NCBI RefSeq assembly: GCF_023256325.1
Contig: NZ_JAGDXI010000044.1
Coordinates: 62,001 to 126,000, forward strand
From: Caldisphaera sp.
Lineage (GTDB): Archaea; Thermoproteota; Thermoprotei_A; Sulfolobales; Acidilobaceae
Direction: 5' to 3'
DNA: 64,000 bases
The notes under the pieces are model-generated. The model worked only from the letters and a program-made list of their open reading frames with translations, ran no database searches and had not been told where the DNA came from. Positions 26,858 to 34,443 of this stretch are shown piece by piece; the stretch's first letter is position 1; each line of letters opens with the position of its first letter. The position numbers were made by a program, and so were the translations under genes.

Positions 26858-27316
26858 TTATATTTTCTTCTTTTTAACTAATGCTACAACTAATACAATT
26901 ATTACTAAACCGATTGTTATAAAAGGCAAATAATTTATTATTTTTATGGACTGTAGTAAGGTTGATAATGATAACTTGGCATGTGCTAATGGTATGAAAG
27001 TAATAATTCTGGTTGTATTTCCTGTTACTACTATTATTCCTGTTGAAGGTACAGAAAAATAATCATTAACCTGATTTATAATATATAGGTGACTTCCTTT
27101 TGAGACTTTTAATACTATTCGAGAAGAATTAGAAAAATTTGTCACGTTATCCAATGTAACATACCATGTAGTATCTTTAGGCAAACCTATTTCTTCAAAT
27201 GTAATATTATATGTTTTGTATTCACTTTCTTGCGGATACTTTAAAGGTAAGAAATCTGTATTGTTAACCCAAATACTATAGACATTATCGCATATATCTG
27301 CTTTCACATCATGCAT
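26858..27316 (-). CDS. Short surface protein with GLP-x-x-T-x-W motif and C-terminal anchor
   Basis: 152 residues. After about 30 unassigned residues there is one extracellular beta-sandwich unit with the motif ITFEEIGLPKDTTWYVTL, widespread in thermopsin-like and other surface proteins of thermoacidophilic archaea, with several N-glycosylation sequons. A single membrane helix (LPFITIGLVIIVLVVALV) and a KKKKI tail follow. No signal peptide is visible, so either the protein inserts by its tail or this is the remnant C-terminus of a larger surface protein. It is the last gene of a three-gene minus-strand cluster. Confidence 0.7.
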   Translation of the reverse strand: MHDVKADICDNVYSIWVNNTDFLPLKYPQESEYKTYNITFEEIGLPKDTTWYVTLDNVTNFSNSSRIVLKVSKGSHLYIINQVNDYFSVPSTGIIVVTGNTTRIITFIPLAHAKLSLSTLLQSIKIINYLPFITIGLVIIVLVVALVKKKKI

Positions 27317-27376
27317 TTCCTTTTATCTCAGATAAAATAATTCCCTATATTTTATGATATTTATTAATTTAAACTA

Positions 27377-27724
27377 TTACGGTTTTGTCAAATTTAAAAA
27401 ATACGTTTTCTTATTAGATACTATGTGAACCGGATTGTTAAAATCGTTAAAAGTAACTGTTAAAGTAGCTGTTCTGCAAATAACTGATATATTATAATAC
27501 TTATTATTAGGTAAAATTAATTTAAATGTATAATTTTTAACCTGTGCAATATATGTACTATTATTGTTATAAAATATTATTTCAAATGGATTATTACATA
27601 GTTCGACTACACCAGTTACGTTTACTTCTTTAATGGGTTTATTAAACTCGTAGTAAGCAACAAAGATAAATATTATTAATAAAACGACTCCAATTATAAT
27701 AGCAATTCTAATAGAGATTCTCAT
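27377..27724 (-). CDS. Signal-anchored extracellular small protein
   Basis: 115 residues, unknown. One N-terminal membrane helix (IAIIIGVVLLIIFIFVAYY) is followed by a beta-rich outside domain of about 85 residues containing two cysteines (VELCNNPFEI and ISVICRTATL) and five or more N-glycosylation sequons. It resembles a minimal carboxypeptidase-regulatory-like beta sandwich, but I cannot confirm this. It starts 31 bp downstream of the 40-aa Cys-rich peptide gene and 60 bp upstream of the anchored surface protein, all on the same strand, so they are probably one transcript. Confidence 0.7.
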   Translation of the reverse strand: MRISIRIAIIIGVVLLIIFIFVAYYEFNKPIKEVNVTGVVELCNNPFEIIFYNNNSTYIAQVKNYTFKLILPNNKYYNISVICRTATLTVTFNDFNNPVHIVSNKKTYFLNLTKP

Positions 27725-27755
27725 CCAGAATCACCAAATTTAATTATGTCTGTTA

Positions 27756-27878
27756 CTAACATACAGGGCAATAATTGCAACAACAGGTAGCGCAATCACT
27801 GTCAGTAGCGCATGGTTTTGAATTATCTATGCTTTCTCTTAAAAACTTAGGAATTTTTGCAACAGAATTGCTATGCAT
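27756..27878 (-). CDS. 40-aa cysteine-rich peptide, possible RiPP precursor or metal-binding peptide
   Basis: Not in the ORF track because it is short. The translation has a 22-residue N-terminal part without Cys (MHSNSVAKIPKFLRES then IDNSKP) and an 18-residue end, CATDSDCATCCCNYCPVC, with seven cysteines. An in-frame TAA directly precedes the ATG, fixing the start, with GGTG about 13 nt upstream. The bipartite layout resembles leader plus core of ribosomally made modified peptides. A metallothionein-like or disulfide-knotted peptide is equally possible. No signal peptide and no modification enzyme is visible next to it. Two membrane-associated genes follow on the same strand. Confidence 0.65.
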   Translation of the reverse strand: MHSNSVAKIPKFLRESIDNSKPCATDSDCATCCCNYCPVC

Positions 27879-28169
27879 TTATATTAACACCGTCTTGGAA
27901 TGTAATAGGTAACGATAATAAATATTGTTCATGAAAAATATATAACATAGAAATCTAAGCAGATAGACATCTTAAAAACCAAATATACATATTATATTAA
28001 TTATTTTTAAAATTTAAAAACTTCTAGATAATTAAAAAGGAAAACGTGAAAAAATTGATCTATTTTATTAAATTGCTATTTAGCAAAAGGTTATGCGATT
28101 AATAAACAACAATATACATATTAAATGCTTTTTATCATTTTTTAAACCAAATTAATAAGGGGAGTAAAC

Positions 28170-29435
28170 ATGAACATAGAAGAATTCATAACGTTTAATG
28201 ATGTAGTAATAGTTCCAGGAAGATCACCAATTGAACCTTCAAAAGTAAATATTTTAGGAAAAATTACAAAAAATATTGCTTTAACGATTCCTGTAATTTC
28301 TAGCCCAATGGATACTGTAACGGATTGGAAAATGGCAACAACACTAGCAAGGCTAGGTGCTATTGGAATAATACATAGAAATATGTCAAGAGAAGAACAA
28401 GCAATTCAAGTATCAAAAGTAAAGGAACAAAAGCCTGATATATGGGAAGAAATACCAAAAGTAGATCCAGACTCTAAAATAGAAAATATTTTATCCAGAA
28501 GTGAAGATTCTTTTGCTATAGTAAGTAATAACGGTATTGAAGGTATTATATTAAAGATAGGAGCAAATTATTCTCTCCAATCAAAGAAAATAGATTATTT
28601 AGCTAAGCTATTGTCAATGATAAACGTTTCTCCAACACTAGATGAAAACCATAAGCTTAGAGTTGGAGCAGGTATTTCTCCTTTTGACTTAGAGAGAGCA
28701 AAGATACTGGATAAAGCAGGAGCTGATGTGCTGGTAGTAGATGTAGCTCATTTGCATAATGAAAACGCTTTAAACAGCTTAGCAAAGATCTCAAAAAACG
28801 TTAGCGCTGAAATAGTTGCAGGAAACTTGGGAACTTCGGTTGGGGTTAAAGATACTTTATCAAAAGTTGAAAACGTATCGGGCCTTAGAATGGGGATATC
28901 AAGCGGTAGCATTTGTTTAACTGGAGAAGTTACAGGAGCATCAGTGCCAACTTTAACAGCAACTATTAACGCGAGAAAGGCCTTAGAGGAATTAGGTTTG
29001 TTCGGAAAAATTCCAATAATTGCTGATGGGGGCATTAAAAATGCCGGAGATGCCGCTAAGGCTATCATAGCTGGTGCAAGCAGCATAATGGTTGGCAGAT
29101 ATTTGGCATGCACAGAAGAATCACCTGGAATTAAAATAAGGATTGGTGATAAGCTATATAAACAATACCGTGGCATGGCAAGTAGAGGAGCCATGGAAAA
29201 AAGATACGCGGAGGATAGATATTCTAAGCCAAGCAAAGCAATAGAAGAAGGTGTTGAAGGAATTATAGAATATTGTGGAAGCGTAGTCAATGCACTAAGT
29301 GAAATGGCCTTGGGACTCCAAGCCTCTTTAGGCTATGCTGGTGCAAAAAATATTGTTGAGGCATGGAATGCTGGACTTGCAAAAATAACAAGCCTTGGTG
29401 CTAAAGAAGTAGGAATTCATGATATAGAAACTTAA
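28170..29435 (+). CDS. IMP dehydrogenase/GMP reductase family protein with eroded CBS region
   Basis: 421-residue TIM-barrel enzyme of the IMPDH/GMPR family. Seen: the N-terminal FNDVVIVPGRSP, PVISSPMDTVTDWKMA, ADVLVVDVAH, the catalytic Cys loop GISSGSICLTGEVTG, IIADGGIKNAGDAAKAI, and YRGMASRGAMEKR. The insert that normally holds two CBS domains is only about 65 residues, so the Bateman module is truncated. The Cys loop differs from the usual GPGSICTT, so IMP dehydrogenase or GMP reductase activity are both possible. It lies near guaA and ade. The start is ATG after GGGGAG. The 291-bp gap upstream shows no other feature. Confidence 0.88.
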   Translation: MNIEEFITFNDVVIVPGRSPIEPSKVNILGKITKNIALTIPVISSPMDTVTDWKMATTLARLGAIGIIHRNMSREEQAIQVSKVKEQKPDIWEEIPKVDPDSKIENILSRSEDSFAIVSNNGIEGIILKIGANYSLQSKKIDYLAKLLSMINVSPTLDENHKLRVGAGISPFDLERAKILDKAGADVLVVDVAHLHNENALNSLAKISKNVSAEIVAGNLGTSVGVKDTLSKVENVSGLRMGISSGSICLTGEVTGASVPTLTATINARKALEELGLFGKIPIIADGGIKNAGDAAKAIIAGASSIMVGRYLACTEESPGIKIRIGDKLYKQYRGMASRGAMEKRYAEDRYSKPSKAIEEGVEGIIEYCGSVVNALSEMALGLQASLGYAGAKNIVEAWNAGLAKITSLGAKEVGIHDIET

Positions 29436-29581
29436 GCGGGCTGTATATTAGTTTTTCTCTATATTAGCAAATCCTTTATATTTTATAAGGGCTGGACGTA
29501 AATTAGAAAGCGGAGAAAAAGAAAATAGCTAATATCTGATAAGAGTATATAACCTATTAAATATTGCCAAAGGTGGAAAAA

Positions 29582-29842
29582 ATGATAAGAGAAAGCAAAT
29601 TGGAAATACTGTGCCCTAGATGTAAAGTTCCTATGGATTATCTATCTGAAACAGAAAAAGCATCAAACAGTAATGGGAAATCAATAAAAATAACGAGATA
29701 TTACAAATGCCCAGTATGCGGGAGGAGAATAATAGATGAAACCTTAATAATAAGGGATGATGGGACTAATACAATCATAGAATCACACACTAATGGAGCA
29801 AGAAAATTATTGGAAAAACAAAGAGTACCTTTAACAAAATAA
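29582..29842 (+). CDS. Small zinc-ribbon protein
   Basis: 86 residues. Two Cys pairs, LCPRCKVP near residue 10 and KCPVCGRRI near 47, form a zinc ribbon. The rest is charged, with the C-terminus NGARKLLEKQR. No close family recognised; such proteins often bind nucleic acid. I start at the ATG of MIRESK, 5 nt after GGTGG, rather than the TTG six codons upstream in the ORF track. It converges with endonuclease V, 5 bp apart. Confidence 0.75.
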   Translation: MIRESKLEILCPRCKVPMDYLSETEKASNSNGKSIKITRYYKCPVCGRRIIDETLIIRDDGTNTIIESHTNGARKLLEKQRVPLTK

Positions 29843-29847
29843 ATTTT

Positions 29848-30576
29848 TTATTTTATTTTATCAATAAATTTTTTACAATCCAGATTGGGATCAATATGAT
29901 TCTTTGCTATTTTTGAGATCCTATCTGCTATGTAAATAGGTATTGGTAGTTTAGAATTCCCTGACATTATTTTTGCTATATTAAAACTTGTTTCCAAAGA
30001 TATCTTATTACCTGGACTTATATAAATTTTCTTATTTTTAATTAGTAAAATTTTCGAAACAAGTTTTTCTCCTATTTTTAGGTAAATATCACCATTCTTT
30101 ATTGTCTCTTCTCCTACAAGCCTTTTCTTAGCTATACCTATAGTAGGTGTATTAAATACAACCCCTATATGAGTAGCAATACCAGCAAACCTTGGATGTG
30201 CATATCCATGTCCATCTACAAATAATACATAGGGTTTTACTTTTTTTAATATGTTTAGTAATGATGGAACTAACAAATACATCTCTCTAAAAGCTAAAAG
30301 TCCTGGAATATAAGGAATACAAACCTTCCTTATAGTTATATCGCAATCTATAATATCATATTGAGGATATTTTATAGCAACTGCAACTCCTATACCTAAA
30401 CCATTGTTAAGATACGAAGCGTCTAAACCTACTAAAACTTTACCTTCTATTTCATTTATGTCTACATAATCCCGTAAATCGACTTTTTTGCTTATAATAT
30501 TTTGAACCTTAATTGCTATTTCCTTATTAAAGCTAGCTTTAATTTGCTCACAATCACTATAAAGCATTGAATTCAT
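29848..30576 (-). CDS. nfi: Endonuclease V
   Basis: Deaminated-base repair enzyme that nicks DNA (or RNA) 3' to inosine. Seen: the first catalytic Asp in KVLVGLDASYLN, PYIPGLLAFREM, the signature DGHGYAHPRFAGIATHIGV near residue 130, and KKRLVGE. The start is uncertain. A TTG inside the proteasome gene gives 251 residues; the ATG of MNSMLYSD, 10 nt after the proteasome stop, gives 242 and is used here. It is co-directional with psmB and probably co-transcribed. Confidence 0.92.
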   Translation of the reverse strand: MNSMLYSDCEQIKASFNKEIAIKVQNIISKKVDLRDYVDINEIEGKVLVGLDASYLNNGLGIGVAVAIKYPQYDIIDCDITIRKVCIPYIPGLLAFREMYLLVPSLLNILKKVKPYVLFVDGHGYAHPRFAGIATHIGVVFNTPTIGIAKKRLVGEETIKNGDIYLKIGEKLVSKILLIKNKKIYISPGNKISLETSFNIAKIMSGNSKLPIPIYIADRISKIAKNHIDPNLDCKKFIDKIK

Positions 30577-30586
30577 TTTATAAAAA

Positions 30587-31210
30587 TTATTGTTTTTCTT
30601 CAACCACTTTTAATTTATACGATTTTTCTACTGGTTTTTCATCTGTTTTTATTATAAGCAGATCTATCCCGTCTCCAGATGAGGAATCTCTTTCCATAGT
30701 TGTCTTTAATGCATTTACAGCAATTTTTTCAGCTTCTTCAACCGATAAATTTTCATTATAAGTTGATTCTAATACGCCAAGCGCTGTGGTTCCACCACTG
30801 CCTACAGCCATATATTTGTCTTCTGTTATAGAACCTAGAGTATCTAATGTATAAATCTTAGGCTTTCCATCTCTATCAATTCCTCCAATTAATGCTTCTA
30901 TTAGGAAAGGAAGCATTTTATATGAGTATAATATGTTTGAAAAGAGCTTAGATATGGCATATAAGCTCATAGAAACTTCGTTTGTTGTCTCATAATAGTT
31001 TATCTCTGCATTCATTATCCTTATCAACCCGCTAACATCAGCATAAAGTCCTGTTAGAGCTATACCAGCTTTGTTGTTAAATAAATAAACTTTCTTTGCA
31101 TTTCTGCTCATTATAAAACTACCATAAGACATCCTTTTATCAGTTGCTAAAACAATTCCATCTTTTGCCCTTATCCCTACAGCAGTGCCTTGTTCGTATG
31201 ATATTGCCAT
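30587..31210 (-). CDS. psmB: Proteasome beta subunit
   Basis: 20S proteasome beta-type subunit of 207 residues. Seen: a very short propeptide of 8 residues ending in Gly, then Thr (QGTAVGIRAKDGIVLATDKR), the Lys33-like region SRNAKKVYLF, and the SGDGIDLLII end. The dipeptide GT needed for autocleavage is present, but the next residues are AVG rather than TTVG, which resembles the crenarchaeal beta1 paralogue thought to be weakly active or structural. The start is ATG after AGGTTGGT. It likely needs a second beta subunit elsewhere in the genome. Confidence 0.93.
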   Translation of the reverse strand: MAISYEQGTAVGIRAKDGIVLATDKRMSYGSFIMSRNAKKVYLFNNKAGIALTGLYADVSGLIRIMNAEINYYETTNEVSMSLYAISKLFSNILYSYKMLPFLIEALIGGIDRDGKPKIYTLDTLGSITEDKYMAVGSGGTTALGVLESTYNENLSVEEAEKIAVNALKTTMERDSSSGDGIDLLIIKTDEKPVEKSYKLKVVEEKQ

Positions 31211-31325
31211 TTTTTACCAACCTCAATTTATTTCTGTTCGGAAACCTTTAAAGGCGTTTTGCATATACTTGCTACATTCTATAACTTTTTCTTTTAATGT
31301 TAAAAACCATTTTTAATTAACAATT

Positions 31326-31790
31326 TTACTTTTCTTCAGAAACTTTTATATGTTCTGTTGGTATTGTTACGACTATCTTTGAGTCACCTTCTAATAAGGT
31401 TATATCAGCTTCTCCTCTTGTTGAATAAATTTCTACAACACGACCTTTCATCCCTTTAAATGGACCTCCTATAATTTCTACTAGCTGACCTTTAGTTAAT
31501 GATGGTAAAACAGTTAATGGCTTTAAGAGCTTAACAACTTCTTGAAGATTTATTGCTATAGGCCTTTTTCTTTTTACATTCTTTATTCCTCTTATTAAAT
31601 AAAATAGATCTTTTATATCCCCTATTTCAACTATCACAGTACCCTTTAAATCTTCGGAATAAACTATACTTCTTACATCTAATTTTAATGTTTGCGCTCT
31701 TTCTGCGAAAATTAGGGCTATTTTTTCTTCATATCCCCCTACTACTGATATTGCATAAATCTTGGATTCTTTCTTTTCTGAAGAAGACAA
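31326..31790 (-). CDS. spt5: Transcription elongation factor Spt5
   Basis: Archaeal NusG/Spt5, 154 residues. An NGN domain (IYAISVVGGYEEKIALIFAERA...) binds the polymerase clamp with Spt4, and a KOW domain carries KGQLVEIIGGPFKGMKGRVVEI. It stimulates RNA polymerase processivity and couples to ribosomes. It follows secE by 11 bp, the classic archaeal and bacterial secE-nusG pair. Confidence 0.96.
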   Translation of the reverse strand: MSSSEKKESKIYAISVVGGYEEKIALIFAERAQTLKLDVRSIVYSEDLKGTVIVEIGDIKDLFYLIRGIKNVKRKRPIAINLQEVVKLLKPLTVLPSLTKGQLVEIIGGPFKGMKGRVVEIYSTRGEADITLLEGDSKIVVTIPTEHIKVSEEK

Positions 31791-31801
31791 ATAATATCAC
31801 C

Positions 31802-31981
31802 TTAAGCCACCAATAATACATATATCAAATGTATTATATATCCTATAGCTCCTACTATAACAAAACCTAATAAACTCAACCTTGTCAATAAATTAAACTC
31901 TTCTTCGTCGGGCTTTCTTGATAGCAGCAATATCCTTTTCCATGACGACAAGTATTCTTTTATTTTGTCTAGCCCTGCCAT
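31802..31981 (-). CDS. secE: Protein translocase subunit SecE (Sec61 gamma)
   Basis: 59-residue ORF missing from the ORF track. The N-terminal amphipathic helix (LDKIKEYLSSWKRILLLSRKPDEEEF) lies on the membrane and one transmembrane helix follows (LSLLGFVIVGAIGYIIHLIYVLL). The sequence and the position 11 bp upstream of spt5 identify it as the gamma subunit of the SecYEG/Sec61 channel. The start is ATG, with AGGA about 8 nt before it. Confidence 0.93.
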   Translation of the reverse strand: MAGLDKIKEYLSSWKRILLLSRKPDEEEFNLLTRLSLLGFVIVGAIGYIIHLIYVLLVA

Positions 31982-32081
31982 CTTTAATCCTCCGTTTTAT
32001 AAAATAGAGCAGGGTCTTATATACTAATATATTGAATTTATATTTTGATTAAACGTGAAAAATACAAATAAGAACTATTAT

Positions 32082-32915
32082 TTAAAACAACCTTAACGGA
32101 TTTTCATAGTTTAATGCGAAATATAAAGTAATTAAAACTCCTCCTAATATTGCATTTAAATCTTCTCTATTCCTTTTTAATACTTTGTCTTTAGATAATA
32201 GCTTATTTAATATATTTGGATCATTAATGTCTAAATCTAAAAAATCGCTTATTTTATACAAATCTTTTCCTATGTAAATATACGATTTTACAGATGCTTG
32301 TACTGCATTTTTAGAGTTAAGCATCAATTTAGATAGCTTTAGCAAATTACTATAGTCCTTTATATTTATCATAAAACCGGCATCTATCTTTGATAAGATC
32401 TCAAATATATCTCCTAAGGTCATGTTTTCATATTCAATGTATTCTTTATTAATATTAGCCTTTTCCAACAAATTTATGTAATTTGATAGACCTAAATCTT
32501 CTAAAGCCTCAACAAACTCCACAGTATCGCTTGGTTTTCCTTTATATAACAATTTTGATAAATATGGTCCTACGTTATTAATTACATTCTGTCTTAAAGC
32601 TTCTGAATAACCGTCTATTGATGATAAAACAACAGCAGCCGCTACAATACCTGGTATCGGTCTCTCATTTATAGCCTCAAAGGCTTTTTTATATGCTGTT
32701 GATATTAGATGCCCTAAACCTAATGAGCTCAGGTCAATATTTCCTAAAGCAAGCTCCTTGCCTCTTTTGTGTGATTCATCTATAATATCAAATATCTCAA
32801 TCGCTTCTATGACCCTTTCTTCAAACTCTATTTCAGGCATAAACCTATGAATCGAACCAGGCTTTATAGGCGAAGTTAAGGTTAACATTAAAGCCCTTTT
32901 TATATCCCTTATCAT
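32082..32915 (-). CDS. CitG/MdcB-like triphosphoribosyl-dephospho-CoA synthase family protein
   Basis: 277-residue all-helical protein. The N-terminal SPIKPGSIHRF matches the ASPKPGNVHR motif of the CitG/MdcB family, and LGLGHLISTAYKKA and PIPGIVAAAVVLSS fit the following helices. Bacterial members build the prosthetic group of citrate or malonate lyase. The role of archaeal members is uncertain since citrate lyase is usually absent. Family membership is read from motifs and the function is not established. The start is ATG with AGGGA 10 nt upstream. Confidence 0.75.
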   Translation of the reverse strand: MIRDIKRALMLTLTSPIKPGSIHRFMPEIEFEERVIEAIEIFDIIDESHKRGKELALGNIDLSSLGLGHLISTAYKKAFEAINERPIPGIVAAAVVLSSIDGYSEALRQNVINNVGPYLSKLLYKGKPSDTVEFVEALEDLGLSNYINLLEKANINKEYIEYENMTLGDIFEILSKIDAGFMINIKDYSNLLKLSKLMLNSKNAVQASVKSYIYIGKDLYKISDFLDLDINDPNILNKLLSKDKVLKRNREDLNAILGGVLITLYFALNYENPLRLF

Positions 32916-33019
32916 TAAGTCTTCCCTGATTTTTGTATCTATTATGCTTTATAAATGTATACCATAGTTTTCTAAAGACAATACACCTTTCTCTCTTAAT
33001 AAACCTCATGTTATATTTA

Positions 33020-33679
33020 TTATAATTGTTGGGAACCTATAGTTCCACTTTGTTGTGTTTTTTGTGATTCAACAGTATATGATCTTATAGCCTGGCCAAA
33101 AGCCTTTACTATAGGAGAGATTGTGTTCATAAATGCCAAAAAGTCTTGATCAACTAATAATTTTAAAATATCAGAAATACTACCATTACTTTTTGATATC
33201 TTTTCTAAATTTGCTGATAAACTTTTCATAAAATTTTCAAAAAACTTTGAAACTGCGTCTAGAAAATTTAAATTAAATACTTGCTTTAATATATTGAGAA
33301 TTTTTAATCCTAATTCTTTAATATAATTTAAAATTTTATTAAAATAATTTATTAAATCGCTTACTTTAAAAGAGTTCATTATACTGTTTAGTAAGTTGCT
33401 TACAATGTCTGATAGATAATTTGAGAAATCTATAAGTGAATTTAAAACATTTTTTTGCATTGTAATGAGGCTTTTCATTTTTTCTTGCATAGCTGGATCT
33501 TGAGATAAGAAATCTAACGATGGTATAGAGTTAGTTATAGCCCTAAGCGTATTCATGCTAGGTATCAACAAAGAATTAGTTAAATCTAACACAACTTGTG
33601 TTATTTTGCTTATTAAAGTATTTATGTTATTTATTAAATCATTAAATGTTATGGTTTGATTTGTTTCTAAATTGCTCAT
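33020..33679 (-). CDS. Unknown amphipathic helical protein
   Basis: 219 residues, almost entirely predicted helix, with Ile/Leu/Val/Phe spaced by Asn/Ser/Lys. It has no Cys, a Ser/Gln-rich C-terminus and no clear membrane span or signal. This pattern is seen in surface-binding proteins such as phasins or apolipoprotein-like proteins, but also in coiled-coil regulators. I choose the ATG of MSNLETN, 5 nt after GGTGA, instead of the ORF-track start. A small membrane protein gene lies upstream on the same strand. Confidence 0.7.
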   Translation of the reverse strand: MSNLETNQTITFNDLINNINTLISKITQVVLDLTNSLLIPSMNTLRAITNSIPSLDFLSQDPAMQEKMKSLITMQKNVLNSLIDFSNYLSDIVSNLLNSIMNSFKVSDLINYFNKILNYIKELGLKILNILKQVFNLNFLDAVSKFFENFMKSLSANLEKISKSNGSISDILKLLVDQDFLAFMNTISPIVKAFGQAIRSYTVESQKTQQSGTIGSQQL

Positions 33680-33700
33680 CTGATTCACCATATAAATATT

Positions 33701-33832
33701 ATGAAGCCAAGAATTAATAAGTTTCTTGGTTTAGCAAATTACCAAGTTAAAGTAAAGATTAGCAAGATAAAAAAACATAAAGCCTTAAAAATATTAGGAT
33801 ATAAAACTTTGCTTTATGGTTTTGCACCTTAA
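33701..33832 (+). CDS. Possible 43-aa basic peptide ORF
   Basis: An ATG opens 43 codons of a Lys-rich sequence (KVKISKIKKHKALKILGYK), between two minus-strand genes. There is no Shine-Dalgarno and the TATA-like stretch is too close to the ATG for a normal leaderless promoter. At this base composition an ORF this long occurs by chance, so it is listed only as a candidate. Confidence 0.2.
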   Translation: MKPRINKFLGLANYQVKVKISKIKKHKALKILGYKTLLYGFAP

Positions 33833-33860
33833 TAATAAAAATAAAATGTTTTATAAAAAT

Positions 33861-34247
33861 TTAATGCTTATACAAACCTATTAAAATACCTATTATAAAT
33901 CCTAAGAGAATTGGTCCAACAGTAAATAATCCTAGAGTTAACATGAGGTTTCTAACTACAGGCTCTAAATTAACAGCTTCTGTTTGTAAAGTAGATAAAG
34001 TATTACTTAGGCTACCTCCAAAGCTCCATGCATTTAATATAACGCCTATTATTACTATAATAATAAATGCTATTATATATTTTAAAATTTTTACTGAAAC
34101 ATATCCTAGCCCTAAACCTAATACAAATTCAATTAATATAGTGGCTAGCTCGTAAGGATTGTGCAACGCATTTATAAACATTTGAGATAGCGAGGCATTA
34201 GTTATAGTTATTGTTGAAAGTATATCAATTATCACCAGTTTCACCAT
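33861..34247 (-). CDS. Small integral membrane protein
   Basis: 128 residues with probably three membrane helices: ATILIEFVLGLGLGYVSVKIL, KYIIAFIIIVIIGVILNAW, and LMLTLGLFTVGPILLGFIIGILIG. The N-terminus (MVKLVIIDILSTITI) is hydrophobic and alternative GTG or TTG starts 12-21 nt downstream are possible. No family recognised. A GTTAAC palindrome lies about 85 bp upstream. It may form an operon with the amphipathic helical protein downstream, 181 bp away. Confidence 0.7.
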   Translation of the reverse strand: MVKLVIIDILSTITITNASLSQMFINALHNPYELATILIEFVLGLGLGYVSVKILKYIIAFIIIVIIGVILNAWSFGGSLSNTLSTLQTEAVNLEPVVRNLMLTLGLFTVGPILLGFIIGILIGLYKH

Positions 34248-34331
34248 GTTAGTTTTGAATGTAAAAAGTTATAAGGGTATATACCTAATAATTATCTAAA
34301 ATGAATTCATTATTTTATTTAATGTCTCTCA

Positions 34332-34353
34332 TTGTTAACTCCCCAGTTAACAA
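34332..34353. promoter_or_regulatory. Perfect palindrome TTGTTAACT-CCCC-AGTTAACAA
   Basis: Nine-base inverted arms in the gap between the aldehyde dehydrogenase 3' end and the start of a small membrane protein gene, about 85 bp upstream of the latter. It is nearly identical to the copy at 13102 but with the central four bases complemented (CCCC for GGGG). Confidence 0.5.
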
Positions 34354-34443
34354 AAATCTAAATATTTCTATTTTGCCAAAGTTTTTTTATCATAAAAAAG
34401 ATATAATTATATTAATATTAAAAATTATAATTAAACAATCAGT

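Noticed and set aside
27879-28169. Short GTG ORF (MKKLIYFIKLLFSKRLCD) upstream of guaB
   Set aside because: Only 18 codons, no supporting Shine-Dalgarno and sequence typical of AT-rich spacer.
29436-29563. Intergenic stretch with CTGGA and CTGA words after guaB as a C/D box RNA
   Set aside because: No paired C and C' boxes with a D box at proper spacing were seen, only isolated short words.
33701-33832. 43-aa basic ORF as a convincing new gene
   Set aside because: No Shine-Dalgarno, a misplaced TATA box and a length expected by chance at this base composition. Kept only as a low-confidence feature.
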